Source: Blastobasis lacticolella (taxonomy: Eukaryota; Arthropoda; Insecta; Lepidoptera; Blastobasidae). From it: a stretch of DNA of 64,000 nt. Positions 32,582 to 44,800 of the stretch are shown piece by piece. Positions within the stretch are counted from its first letter, which is position 1, and each line of letters begins with the position of its first letter. Below the pieces are notes generated by a model. That model was not told the origin of the DNA and made no database searches. It saw nothing but the letters and a program-made list of their open reading frames with translations. Where the stretch lies: positions 14,717,001 to 14,781,000 of the forward strand of contig LR990059.1 in assembly GCA_905147135.1 (NCBI GenBank), written 5' to 3'. The position numbers were made by a program, and so were the translations under genes.

Positions 32582-32938
32582 TAATCATCTTGGCGTTAAT
32601 GTCCCGGTTGTGCTCTCGCGCATGAGGGCCCAGGGTCCGCCTTGACCATGATCCAGGATTTGGCAGGTCAGATTATTACAGTGGAGCGACTGCCATCTGA
32701 CCTTCATGACCCTGCTACCAGGGGAACCTGACCAGATTGGATCATGGTTACACATCCAGTCGCCTGAATGTGCAGGTTTCATCACGTTGTTTTCCCTCAC
32801 CGTAAGAGCATCGGTTAGTATTCAACTAATGTACATAACTCAGAAAACAGTGATTGGTACATGGCCAAAGCGGGATTCGAACCCGGGACCTCTGGCTTAC
32901 GAATCGTATATTCTAACCGCTCGGTCACCGACGCTCTT
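32582..32938 (-). mobile_element. SINE family A, full copy
   Basis: ATCTTGGCGTTAATGTCCCG, CATGATCCAGGATTTGGCAG, GGATCATGGTTACACATCCA, and the antisense head GCGGGATTCGAACCCGGGAC ending CGGTCACCGACGCTC. Confidence 0.8.
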
Positions 32939-33654
32939 ATAACAACTACCAATCTCTTACACCTAATATTAAGAGAAGAAAATATTACGGCTGTTACGGC
33001 GTGAACTATGTCACGAGCACTACAACACTGTAAAATATCATAGTTGCACTCTTTTGCGTGAACATAACCACAAATAAAAATTTTGCTTGAAAGAATATAA
33101 AATGTCCGTACATGCATCCATTCTCACAAACTACATTTATAATTCATTTTTACTAGGTTAACCGCATTTTAAAGCACTCCACGTTTCTTACTTATTGAAA
33201 TCATCAATCATACATTTTTATCTGCTCGGTGGACTGAAGTTTATTCGGATTTTACAGCAATTTTCGACTTTACTGCCTGGTATTAGAGTCTAAAAGGTTT
33301 TCGCATTAAATGGCAACGCTAGTTCTCTGCGAATCTAAATCATAGCTCTTACTGCAACGTTTTAAGACCTATATTCAAGATTTCTTGGGAAATTTATGAA
33401 TACTTCATGAGCTATAGTAACGTTGTTTAGATCGCTGGTTGACAGATAGATTAATGAATGTGATGAAGGCCTTATTATAATAATAATAATAATTTATTGA
33501 GTTATTATTGTTTTCCTCGTGGAAAAACTTCTGTATTACTATAATCTTCTACAGCACACAGGTACGATATTAATGATAGAAAAAGGTAAGTAAGTATTAT
33601 TAAGTTTATCGAATTAGATTATTTCATACAGTTTGCTTGTAAGTAAATAATAAT
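32939..33654. other. No gene seen; (TAA)n run
   Basis: Unrecognised except for an AATAATAATAATAATAA run at 33478-33494. Confidence 0.5.
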
Positions 33655-33780
33655 ATTCAATTCACACAGCGCTAGCTTTGCTTCCTTTGGGGCTACCCAA
33701 AATAAGCGAAACTTGTGTTATAAGTGCCAGAAAACTGATAAACTACGTATATATATTTACATACTTATTATACATGCAAT
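33655..33780 (-). mobile_element. SINE family B, 5'-truncated
   Basis: Diverged 3' end: AATTCACACAGCGCTAG, GGGGCTACCCAAAATAAGCG, CATACTTATTATACATG. Confidence 0.65.
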
Positions 33781-33786
33781 ACACAG

Positions 33787-33930
33787 AGAAGCTAGTTGCG
33801 ATGGATTGACATCGGTGAGTCGAATGTGAGAGCCAACGGCTTACGACGAGAGAATGCCGAAGACCGGGCGAAGTGGAGAAGATTGAGTAGGAAAGCGGAC
33901 CCTGGCAGAGGCCGGGTTAATAAAACGGCT
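33787..33930 (+). mobile_element. Second RTE-like LINE, short 3' fragment
   Basis: Nucleotides for a GWIDI-ESNVRANGL-like block, then GAATGCCGAAGACCGGGCGA, TGAGTAGGAAAGCGGACCCT and GGCAGAGGCCGGGTTAATAA. Matches the end of the fragment at 14964-15346. Confidence 0.6.
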
Positions 33931-33945
33931 AGTTCATCATCACAG

Positions 33946-34195
33946 CCCGTAACAGTCCACTGCAGGACTTAGGGCCTCTCCCACGAAAGGGGAGGTTATT
34001 GCCATAATGTCCACGCTTGGCAGGCGGATTGGAGATCGCAGTGTTTAATTATAACAATGGAAAATGCTGCTGCCCAATTTCCAGACTACGGAGACTCTTG
34101 ATCTTTTGCCTCGAAAATATTAGTCACCTTGTACGACACCCATGAGTGTAAGGGGTTGGCGCTATTCTACTCTGCCGGACACCACACGGCTAGTT
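33946..34195 (-). mobile_element. Retroposon family C
   Basis: Near-identical in layout to 4982-5250: CAGTCCACTGCAGGACTTAG, GGAGGTTATTGCCATAATGT, GTACGACACCCATGAGTGTA, CCGGACACCACACGGC. Confidence 0.8.
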
Positions 34196-34237
34196 ATTTA
34201 AGCTATTTTAAAAAAATATTCAAATTTTTGTATTTGA

Positions 34238-34258
34238 AAGAAAGAAAGAAAGAAAGAA
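34238..34258 (+). repeat. (GAAA)n microsatellite
   Basis: Five GAAA units. Confidence 0.9.
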
Positions 34259-34397
34259 GACATTTATCACACGTAGACACCACGACACGACAATAAGGTA
34301 CAAAAAAAAAACAAGGCATTAAAAATATTTCAATATAAATTATTGAAAATATGGCAATTTCGTGAAAAAAAATAATGTTTAGAATGAATACTTACTT

Positions 34398-34640
34398 CGC
34401 TAGCTCAGCGACTCGAAGTGAATCTTAGTCTCCGACACATGAATTCGCCATTGGTCCCTATCCTGCGCAATTTGTTCCCAGTGAGTTATCTGATGTTCAC
34501 GCAGGTCTTTCCGGACTTCATCCATCCATCCATCGAGACCCTTCCCACCGGGCGCTTGAAGACTATTCGGCCCTGTTTAAAGAGTCATATTGCCCCGAGT
34601 TTACGGAGCTCCTCCATATATATTCACAACTTGACGAGTT
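34398..34640 (-). mobile_element. LINE C-terminal fragment (WEQIAxD type)
   Basis: On the minus strand: LDGWMDEVRKDLREHQITHW, then EQIAQDRDQWRIHVSETKIH and FESLS plus a stop. The order (WxDEVxxDL, AQDRxxW, then a short basic end) is that of RTE-like LINE C termini. A second copy is at 6727-6850. Confidence 0.65.
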
Positions 34641-35659
34641 TCTGAGATGATATGTAGTCGGAACAAATGCTGTACCACTTGTCATTTAGAATTAAGTATT
34701 ATTGTAGGTAGTAATTATTGTTGATCTTGACTTGTGTTTGTTATCTTGACATTGTAATATGAAATGTAACTTTTTTATTTTATTTTAATATTATTGTGTA
34801 TAGGCCATTAATGAATATTCGCACACAGTGTATTTGTAAATGAATAAATAAATGATGATGATGATGATAACTCTTATTTAACTACAATAACTTGAAACAA
34901 TAATAATAGTTTGTATTAGGTTTTAATTCGATGAGGTTAGGTTAGCGTTGTGACCGGAAGAGCTCCGTTAACTCTGGGCAATATTATTCGGTAAAAGTTT
35001 CAACCACACTTTCACAGTTCATGAATTTAGCAAACATTTAATTTAATAATTGTTTAAAAAGCTAGTCATTTAATGAACCAACTTATATAACCGTCCGGTT
35101 GCGACAGATACATCTCCCTAGGCTAGCAACGTACTCGTGCCTCTTCCGATGTTGCGGATATCTCTGGCGGTAACCATTTACTCAGTGGCTCTATTTTTTA
35201 TTCACTTGGCAAAACCGAAAGAGTACAGTTCAAAGATAGAGAAAATCAGCATCATGCATCCAAATATCGATTTTTAACGCCTTAAATCTAAATTTAAAAC
35301 CATTCGAATCGAGCCGAGCGATTCATAAATCGGGCCCCAGGTGGCGCGCTCGCTGGTTCATCTCCGTCTACCATAGATAGAAGAAACATAATTTAGCCAG
35401 ATAAACAAGAAACGGAACCGCAAGCGAAATCCCAAACTAGCGCCACCGCAGTAAAGTTTCACCGAATAGGAGGAGCGGAAAATAAATTTCAATACTTTCA
35501 CCCGTTTGCGGCTCGCTGGCCCGAGATGATAAGGAACGACCTTCCGTCCTGCGATGAGTTGAACGGGTGTCTTATCGATTTTTTTTTCGTATATAGAAAC
35601 AGCAGAATACTCTGCATCTGTTCAATATTTAAATGAAGGTGAACAGGACAGTCAATTCA
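34641..35659. other. No gene seen; retroposon tail and GC-rich segment
   Basis: 34640-34870 looks like a retroposon 3' end (GAATAAATAAATGATGATGA). 35090-35560 is richer in GC (GGCGCGCTCGCTGGTTCATC, CGTTTGCGGCTCGCTGGCCC) with no coding signal; possibly regulatory. Confidence 0.4.
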
Positions 35660-35835
35660 ATTCTGTATTGAGCGCTATTTTATATAAATTAAAAGAGAAA
35701 ACTGCATCCAAATCGGTCCAACTCTTCGAGAGCTATGTTGCCACAGACAGATACACAAACCTACAGATACTTAGGTACACAGATACACACGTCAGACTTA
35801 TAACATCCATTGTTTTTTGTCGTGGGTTAAATTGG
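35660..35835 (+). repeat. Dispersed repeat (CAAATCGGTCCA type)
   Basis: AAACTGCATCCAAATCGGTC, GAGCTATGTTGCCACAGACA and ACACGTCAGACTTATAACAT, shared with 38950 and 57210. Confidence 0.5.
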
Positions 35836-37249
35836 TAGCGACTCTAGCATAGACCCTGGTGTGCACAGCCAGCCACTATCATGCTTAGGAGTGTACAAAT
35901 TGCATCAAAAACTCCAAATATTGTAATATACGGCTGTTGGTACCTACTCCTACAAATAAATAAATATTATTTTATGATGAACCTTATCACCAAAGCACAC
36001 ATGGAAATTCATTTTGTTAAAAAAGAAGTACCTAACGCGAAATTTTTCCCTAAACAAACTTTCACTCACTAACAGGGGGAGTATATCCGTGCTCACTGTA
36101 ATTTATGCGATGAAATATCGCACTTTTACTTGGGAAAAACACTGTTTTAAACGGTGCGGATGAGACGCTATGTTCTATGGTGAGAGGGTGGCAAGATGCT
36201 TTGAGAAATGGCCATGGTATTAACTTCCTCTTGGGGGACTAAATATAGAGTACCTCAAATACTGTACTTTGGCATATACGTTGCCACTGTGACGTAATTA
36301 TCATTCTAGCCGGTTACGGTCACAACGACTGTCTAGATTCTTACTTCAAATAAAACAAAGATTAAATATTAATAATATTGTAACATGTCAAATTGATTTA
36401 TAAATTTAAATGTGTTATTAGATACTATTCCAGAACGTGCGCATACAGTGGCAACATGACATGTCAAGACTCCGCCCAGATAGTTGTATGAAAAGGCTGC
36501 TGTTGTAACGTACGCGGCCTCTGCATAGTGCAGGAGCATCAGGTTCTGTGCTTAGAACTCAGCGCCGGACACTGATCCTTCTAACGAAGGCGTACCGTAC
36601 CACAAGTACTGCCGTACTCTGGCGGTACTTGCTGCGTGCAGACCTGGAGGTGCGGCGGAGCGGAAATGTGGAAGGGGGCTGTACCGAATTGGAGACACAC
36701 ACATGATTTGTTTTGACATCACAACAATCCATAAGCTTTTACATATTAAGAAAATTTTATAACACTTCAATCCTAAACAAACACAATGTAGGTACAAACA
36801 CACAAATACAATAAATGACGGACCAATGTGACGCCTAAAAGACCCCAGCTCAGTATTAGCTGCATATAGTGCTGCAGCGCTGATTTTCAGGAGAGGAAAC
36901 GGGCTTAGTGATCACGCTTAAGGAACCTGCACATGATGACGCAGCCGACGCTTGGTGGAGCGCTGGAATACGGAGAAGGAAGAGAAATCTAATCGGATGC
37001 AGTATGCAAACGCTCTTACCGTCACCCGCTGTGTACCCCGTCCTTTAGTTAAGGATAAGTTTAAGCCGCAAGCATGTCAAGCCCCTGAGCACTAATTCAC
37101 TAAGTTGAACGCTAACTTTGCCTTAGGTAGATTAGGGTAACGCGAAAGTTAGGAAAGCAGATGCAAATAACACGCATTTAATTCAAGTTCGTGAACTGCA
37201 TTTCGTCTAAAGATGTGCGAATTTACAACAATTATCCAATTCATGGAAC
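35836..37249. other. No gene seen
   Basis: Unrecognised. At about 37044 there is a TAGTTAAGGATAAG stretch that also occurs in the P-like element's inverted repeat. A short GTTGCCACTGT / ACAGTGGCAAC inverted pair flanks 36279-36459. Confidence 0.4.
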
Positions 37250-37565
37250 ATGGAGTTCTTCAACAAAAGGTTTTTACGGGGTCGGCAACGCATGGGTGGT
37301 ACCCCTATTATTTCAAACGTCCATACGCGGTGACTGCTTACATACAATACAATGCCTTTTTATTCAGTTTATATTACAATATGAATACTTATGAACGCCA
37401 GTATTTTATTGGTTATACCTTCCTACCTTCGCTTTACGGGTAGATAGGTGTTTACAATTTTAAGAGATGAGTTAGCTCGTCAAGATAACAATAAGATATC
37501 AATCCATTTGCATTCGATTGAATCAGGCAGGCCGTAAGTTTATTTGCCATCTTACTGGTATAAAA
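37250..37565 (+). mobile_element. LINE 3' UTR fragment, split
   Basis: Has TTTTTACGGGGTCGGCAACG and ATACGCGGTGACTGCTTAC, then an interruption (37340-37515, including a piece of the LINE end at 12668), then CAGGCCGTAAGTTTATTTGC and ACTGGTATAAAAATAA, which completes the 3' end. Probably a nested insertion. Confidence 0.5.
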
Positions 37566-38514
37566 ATAATTCAAAAGCTCCAATTCATGTCTCAAAGATC
37601 TACCGTTATAATTCAATCAAGTAAGTACTTCCGTAAAAATGATTACAGGGTGAGCTTCCAAGCTCTGGAGGGCAATTCTTAATTATCTTTACGAGTCCCA
37701 ATTTTGTTCGGGCGGGGTGTAATGCCGCCCTCTGGCTTCATTGAGCGAGTCTTTTAAGAATGCATGAAAGTATTTAGCCTGCGCTTCGTATTTTTGCCCA
37801 AGAACAGCGGCTCTGCTTTCTAAATGCCGTTTCAAATGTTAAATCTCGCTCTTATTCATAATTTCAATGTTTTATGAGGTGTGTGTTTTGAAGGAAAGGA
37901 GATCCGGACAACTTAGCCTATATGACCAATAAATATATGTGTATATCTGTTGGTAATAAATAAATAAATACATAAAATAACGTTGAGCTATATATAATTG
38001 GAAAGGATTTTTCATTTACTAATTAAAAATTATTTCCTACGCTGAATTCTTTTATATGCTGAATTTTCCAGCACAAAATAAAGTTTATTTTAATTGACCA
38101 TAACTTTTCCCACAGCGATTTGAGAGTTGTCGCCATAGTTAAAGTAGTAGAAAATTAAAAATCCATTCTATTGATATAGCGCTTAACGTTATTTATCATA
38201 TAGGCAGCGGTCCATACATTTCTACCGGTCCTCCTTAAGATATTAGGGTGCAACCAGATCTCGCGAACGCGCTGCAGATATACTGTTGCAATGCTTCGCA
38301 TTGAAATTCATCGTGCGCAACAATTGAAGACGTGCACGCCCGTCGCTCGCCGCAGGTGCTGCTACGGCAGATTCATGAATGCACCGCGAATATGCCGTAT
38401 TCGCGGTGCATTCATGAAATCTGGACGCATCCAGGGGGTGAAATGTAGACGGAGTTTTCGAACCGTAAATTGCAATAACTGGTAAAAGCATATGCTGATA
38501 ATTATGTAAATAAA
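37566..38514. other. No gene seen; perfect hairpin inside
   Basis: The only notable structure is at 38372-38418: a perfect 21-bp stem (TTCATGAATGCACCGCGAAT...) with a 5-nt loop. The GC-rich flanks resemble 56465-56530. Confidence 0.5.
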
Positions 38515-38860
38515 TAATCATCTTGCCGTTAATATCCCGGTTGTGCTCCCGAGAACGTGGGCCCGGGGTCCGCCTTGCCCATGATCCAGGATTTAGTGAT
38601 CAGGTAATTACACTGGAGCTACTACCATCATGACCTCCGTGACCCTGCTACCAGGGGAACCTGACCAGATTAGATCATGATTACAAATTCAGTTGCCTGA
38701 ATTTTTAGGTTTCATCACGATGTTTTCCCTCACCGTAAGAGCATCTGTTAGAATTCAACTAATGTACATAATTCAGAAAAGAGTCAGTACATGATTCGAA
38801 CCCGATACCTCTCGCTTACGAGTTGGATACTCAACCGCTCGGCTACCGACGCTCAAGCTA
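38515..38860 (-). mobile_element. SINE family A
   Basis: ATCTTGCCGTTAATATCCCG through CATGATCCAGGATTTAGTGA to the eroded antisense head ATTCGAACCCGATACC and GCTACCGACGCTC. Confidence 0.75.
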
Positions 38861-38939
38861 GAAGCTGATAATTATGTAAACCATACAAAAGTCGGATAAC
38901 CCACCTAGTTAACATAAAACTACATAAACATTTTCTAAA

Positions 38940-39095
38940 TTACTGAACCGATTTTTATTGAATAAAGCTAATAGCCATCTCGATTAAACTGGCTTTCAAA
39001 TACATAAAACCTCATCTAAGTCGATCCATCTGTTCGGTAGCTACAGATAATTCAAACTTATAACACCCGTATTTTTTCGTCCGTTGTTAAAAATA
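38940..39095 (+). repeat. Dispersed repeat (CATCTCGATTAAACTGG type)
   Basis: CATCTCGATTAAACTGGCTT, CCATCTGTTCGGTAGCTACA and TTCAAACTTATAACACCCG. Confidence 0.5.
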
Positions 39096-39442
39096 TATCG
39101 GTAAGTAACCAAGTAATACAATTAATTTACGCGTTACAAGTACAGACGGGCCCAATAATGATGCCAAATGCCCTTCGCATACGTACACCTAAGCTAAATT
39201 AGAAGAACATTTTACATCGCGAGCCACTTAACTCCCGAGTTAGGTATGTACGGAATAACCCAATTTCCGTAAATTTCACATGTAAATATTGTAACAGGAT
39301 CTAATGGAGGACATGTGTAAGTGATATTTCCTTTTCCCCGTCAAATTTTATGTTAAGTAATGTTGACATATTCTAAATTAAAAGACTGAGTTCCATTTTT
39401 AAAGTACTTAGATGATGATGATATTGATGTACTGAACTCAGA

Positions 39443-40105
39443 AGCGTTGGTAGCCGAGTGGTTACGATATTCGACTCGTAAGCGAGAGTCCCACTGCGGC
39501 CATGTACCAATGACTTATGTTCTGAGTTCTAATTACTGAGTTATGTTCATTACTTGAATACTAACCGGTGAGGGAAAACATCGTGATGAAACCTCACAAA
39601 ATCAAAATCGGTTGATGTTTAAAAAACTACTGAAATATTTTATTCTGAGTAAGAGGTCGTAGGCAATGAGTGATGAGCTTGGCGTTGTCATTATCACATT
39701 TTGTATCTAGTGAATGTATATATAATAGGTATATGTTTATTGTATTTTTTTTTAAATAGTTATTGTATTTATAGTATTCAATTTAATTTAATCTTATATA
39801 TTTTTTTCACCTAAGTCAATGTTGTCCTGTTAGCACCTACTTAATCACTCTCTGCATGGTCTGCTGGTTGACTGTTAGACAAAGCCTCAATGGCTTTAAG
39901 TCCGCCAATTGCTGTAATTTGTGCAATAAAGTTTTTTAAATAAATAAACCTGCACATTCAGGTGACTGAATCCAATCTGGACAGGTTCCCCTGGTAGCAG
40001 GGTCGCAGAGATCAGATGGCAGTCGCTCCAATGTAATTATCTGATCTGCCAAATCGTCTCGTGCACGAGAGCACAACCGGGATATCGCTGAGATGATTTA
40101 GAGAG
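39443..40105 (+). mobile_element. SINE family A split by another retroposon
   Basis: The 5' part is 39443-39598 (head GCGTTGGTAGCCGAGTGGTT) and the 3' part about 39948-40105 (from CCTGCACATTCAGGTGACTG). The inserted piece ends with GCTTTAAGTCCGCC and an A-rich AATAAAGTTTTTTAAATAAA tail. AACCTCACA on the left and AACCTGCACA on the right look like its target duplication. Part of the SINE head's body is scrambled (CCCACTGCGG). Confidence 0.65.
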
Positions 40106-40127
40106 TTTACATAATTAATAAATATGC

Positions 40128-40215
40128 TTGGACGAATTCAAACATAGCCATCTAGCCCAAAGTAAGCAAAGCTTGTGTTATGGGTGCCAGATAACTGATA
40201 AACTACAAATAAACA
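40128..40215 (-). mobile_element. SINE family B, 5'-truncated
   Basis: 3' end only: GACGAATTCAAACATAGCCA, AAAGTAAGCAAAGCTTGTGT. Confidence 0.65.
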
Positions 40216-40519
40216 GTTTATATTCATACACGTATTGCACTTTTTGTGTATGTATGTAGATCCTCATAAACTATCTAAAAACACTCGAACAATAACCCTA
40301 CAAGCCCTGGATAGCGTTACCAAGACCTTCGATAAAACTGTTCAACATTAACCCCGCAAATCCCATCTATGAACCGGAGATGCTCCGCTTCCAAATGAAA
40401 TCTCCGGTCCCCAAGCGCCTTTAAACTGCGAAAAATATCGTCGAGAGACCGGCCTTTGCTTACGCAAGCCAGAGATATTCTGAAAAATATATATATCGGG
40501 AATACAGTAGAATACTATA

Positions 40520-40690
40520 GGTAATTACAGAGAGAGTCGGTGCCTTAATGGCTAGCTTGTGGTACTAATAAGTGAGAGGTACTGGGTTATTCCCAGTACT
40601 GATATGTACTTTTCTGAGTTATGTATGTACATTAGTTGAACATTACCCGATGATCTTACGAAGGGAAATATCGTAAGGAAACCCTATTAT
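40520..40690 (+). mobile_element. Diverged SINE related to family A
   Basis: GAGTCGGTGCCTTAATGGCT, GTACATTAGTTGAACATTAC and a GATGATCTTACGAAGGGAAA block parallel family A but are strongly diverged. Confidence 0.45.
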
Positions 40691-40924
40691 TGAATCGCTC
40701 GTCTCGACTTGACAGCTTGTCAATTAGGATTTTCGGCATGAAAATTGAAATACCTATTTGAGAAATGATGCTGAAATTTCCATTGAATAGTTCGCTTTCA
40801 ATGTTGCTATTGAAAACCGCTCTACTCGTGGCGGGTGGTAAAACCATAGAGCACATTCATGTTGACATGGTCACGGGGGGAGGGGTGTAAGGTAACAATC
40901 ATCCTTACAGAATATAACAGCTAA

Positions 40925-41145
40925 ATAGTAGTTCTTTTAAATAGTATTGTGTTTCTGCCGGTGAGTAAGGTTTCCAGTGTTCCATGGGGTGGGGATTTGG
41001 GGAACCGAGGCTTTGGCAGTGGAGTGGCTTTTGCCTTTTTGATGCCAGAGCAACGTGTTATAAAGATGGGCAACGCATTGGCGATACACTTGATGTTGCT
41101 AATGTCTATAGGCAGTGGTGACCACTTTCCATCAGGTGGCAGAAC
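40925..41145 (+). mobile_element. LINE 3' UTR fragment
   Basis: GTATTGTGTTTCTGCCGGTG, CCATGGGGTGGGGATTTGGG and GTCTATAGGCAGTGGTGACC, shared with 17180-17450. Confidence 0.65.
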
Positions 41146-41360
41146 TTAGGACCTCTCCCACGAAATGGGAGACTATTGCCACAATCTCCATAGAGACTGT
41201 AGATCTTTTGCCTCGAAAATATTAGTCACCTTGTACGACACCCACGTGTGTAAGGGGTTGGTGCTGTTCTACTCTGCTGGACACGGCTAGATGGCAATCG
41301 GTCCACTGTAATTACCTGCTCTGCCAAATCCTGGATCTTGGTCAAGGCGAACTCCGTTCA
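41145..41360. mobile_element. Family C (-) fragment fused to family A (+) fragment
   Basis: 41145-41287 is family C antisense (GAACTTAGGACCTCTCCCAC, CGACACCCACGTGTGTAAGG). 41288-41360 is family A sense (ATGGCAATCGGTCCACTGTA, CAAATCCTGGATCTTGGTCA). Confidence 0.6.
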
Positions 41361-41669
41361 AAATATTATTATTTGTAAGGGTTCAGTCCACAAACGACGA
41401 ATGAAACAAAACAAACAATTTTAAGTACTTAACAAACACTTTAATTCATACAGTAACAATAATTTATCAAAATAACATAATTGCGACCGGCGTGCTGTCT
41501 TTTTTATTCACTAAATAATAACAGACAATCGACAGATATCCGATGGAGCGAGGATGATAAAAATAGCCAAGTTCTTGTGTCACCTCGTTACTTAAAGGTA
41601 ATTTCGCGACCCATCTGTGCGACTAACTATCTTTATGAAAATCGTAATATTTCCGTTCGCACATTTTAA

Positions 41670-41803
41670 AGGCATGTTCCAGGTTTCCTACCGCGTACCG
41701 TTGTTTACGAGTAGCACGATATTTCGACGCAGGTGCATGCATCATGGTCACGGGGCTGCTCGTTAACAGGTATGATATGCGGTAGGAAACTCGGAACATA
41801 CCT
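41670..41803. mobile_element. piggyBac-like MITE, TTAA-flanked
   Basis: 134 bp between TTAA sites at 41666-41669 and 41804-41807. Ends are inverted: AGGCATGTTCC and GGAACATACCT, extended inward by GTTTCCTACCGC on both sides. The palindromy also covers the outer ACATTTTAAA. TTAA targets are the signature of piggyBac. No ORF. Confidence 0.75.
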
Positions 41804-41812
41804 TTAAAATGT

Positions 41813-44800
41813 TTGATAATAACCGCGATAGTTTAAAACATTATTTTCCGTTCGTTACCGTTTTTACTTCAATGCGATTATTTAGGTGTGATATTGTTGA
41901 TCAAAGTTATCATTCGATTTAATCTGAAACTATGTAGGTATAGTTCATAGCCTCGACAATGTACGATTTTCATGAAATAAATAATCGCACCACATATATT
42001 TAATCGTTGTAATTATATTTATTTTATATTCAATAATGTCAACTAAATACACATCGTCTATTGAGTATTATAGAGCTAGAGAGCGTAAATATTTAAAAGA
42101 TTACAATAAACATTTCAGAAAATAATTATTTTTGCAGAAGAAAATACAGAGTACAGTCGACCATTTTCCATCTACATCAAGCTAAGCTTATTTATGACAA
42201 ATACCGTATTTTATTCATATGGACGACTATACGTAGTTATAGTAAATACTTGTATTGATTGCGGCAAATAAAATAAAACGAAATAAAGTTTAAACTAAGT
42301 GAAGATAAAGTTTATTCATTAATATTTGTCGGTTTAAAGTAAACCGCAGTTTGAACTTTGAACTTAATTTCAAATTTTAATTTATTTTTCTGAATTTGGT
42401 GACTTAACATGTGTAGCAAATAAGTTATTTCTATGTAGCGGAAACCGTGTGGCTAACAATTGGGTCTTATTCAATACAAGTATTTCAGAAAACATACAAG
42501 TAAATAGGCCAGTTGCAAAGTTTAGGAACCATAACTTACTTGGTTGGTTATTTCATCGATACGGAATCACTTTTTCAGAGACACAGTTTGGTAATAACAA
42601 ATCGATGTAATTTTTGTCAAATGAATTTTAAATTTAAATGAATTGATTCTGTGAATACATTAATTTTTATTGCTAATGTAGGTTTAGACAGCAATTATAT
42701 TATGAAATAACCAGCCACGATTGAAACTTAGTTTTAGTAGAAAGAGGAAAGAAGAGTCAGCGTTGTAGACACTAACTTTAAAGTTAAAATTTTCTTAAGT
42801 AGATTGTTTGAGAGAAAGTTTACTTATAGGAATATTTTATCAGGATAAATTTTAAATGTTTCTGACAACTTGGCGTAATTTTACAATAATATACGTACAT
42901 CTACTAATTGCTACTTTTATTATACATGGCGTATTTTTCACGACATATTTTTTATATAGGTAGCCAATGTTTTTAAAGCTGATATTCTTAAAAATGTTCT
43001 TTTACAAAACTAAAATATTATATCTGTTGTAAAGATAAATTATTTACTTTGTAAACTTTATAAATTCATTTAAAACTGCTATAAATACTTTGAATAAAAA
43101 CTTACGTAAAATATTAAAAATGATGCTATGTAGTTGTTTTACGACATACTTTGCATTTTACACCATTGGTGTTCTTTTTCGATGTATTACATTGTTCCAA
43201 CAACGATAAATAAAATACCTGACTCGAAACTAAAAGTTGTATACGCGGACGGCTTTTAACGAAAAGTTTAATACAAGAACACATTCATTGAATAAATATA
43301 TTTCTTTAACGAGTTGACTCGCTATTTTAATATTAACAAATGAACAATTCATTTTAATGATTATCTAGTAATGGCATCTATTTAACAACCTATTTACACT
43401 ATCAGTTCGTTATCACTACTAAAATGGCTTAAGTTACATTACGACAATACGAGAATTTGGAAATCTTAAACACGCACGACATTTAGATTGAAATATAATT
43501 AAAAACAACAGTAGCTAGAAATATATAGGTACTTGCTAATAATAATTAAAATGTATATAAGGCTACCTTACATTAGTGAAGTCTACAAAGAGGCGTTTTT
43601 CTACTGCATATATTTGAACACGTCGCTACCAAATTTAAATTTTTCTACGTTTCGGTTAAGACATAGGCAGCTATTACAGATTAAGTATTTGAAACATCAC
43701 AATAATGAGATAATCTAAAAAGATTTTACTAAAATTGGATGAAATTCGCATTTGAAAGTTGTTTTTGAAGAACTAATCTTCGCAAACTTCACTAGTACAA
43801 AGTAACGTTATACGCGTACCTCCATTGATTTCGATTAGGTATTTTTTTAACTTTCAAGCAAATAATATACAAAGATTGCATCAAAATTGCATAATTGGAA
43901 ATCGTCATTTTGCCATCGATGCCATTGATAAATAACTCAAATTTATTTGAACAAAACATGGACTGCATTATTTTGAATTTAATTAAAGTTCAAAAGTAAC
44001 CACCTCTCAATCTCAGAAGCGACTGAATTCTGTTATTTTCTAATAACTTCCTGACGGAGAAAGTTAGTCCATGAGAGGAAAAACTTCTACTAAAGGATAA
44101 AAGTAATGCTATACAAAATTCATTTTTACGCGCTGTGATCAACTAATTAAAATGATTTCCGTTAATCAAAGCATACACAAAATTAAAATAAAGATTTTAA
44201 AATGTATGTAAAATTAAACATAATTGATACCAGACCTTTAATTCTTATTTAAAAAATTTTACATTCATGAAAGGAGAGAAGCTACATCTAAACAGGTAAT
44301 CGCATTTAAAGGTAGGAAATGGTAGATTGAAATCATGTTTCTATATTCACTAAGAGCTCCACGTTATTAGTATATATAAATTAGATGTTATAAAGCTAAA
44401 ATTCGGCATTCGTTCGTTCTATTCAGCTATATTAATACGACACGTTGTACTAAAAAGAGTTTATAAAATCTACGTTTAATAAATAAATAGAGCATAGAAA
44501 AAAGCTACGTAAAATAAATTCGAAAGTAATAAATTTTTGGTCCAAATTCAGGCAGAAATTTTATAAAAGTCCCAAAATGTTAGCTACGTAGAAAACAACT
44601 GTGTGGTATATTCATCCATTTATTTATATTTTGTTAAATTGAAACGAAAACAGATGATTTATATGATGCTCGAACTGAAGATCTTGGCAGTTTCACTATC
44701 GTGCGCCCTTGCTATGAAGAAATTAAAAATACAATGTCACGCTTCCACAAAACCTATCTCGCACCCAATAAATAGTTTAAAAACCTTTTTCGAATCGAAA

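Noticed and set aside
34418..34645. 75-codon plus-strand frame
   Set aside because: Antisense of a LINE C-terminal fragment that reads well on the minus strand.
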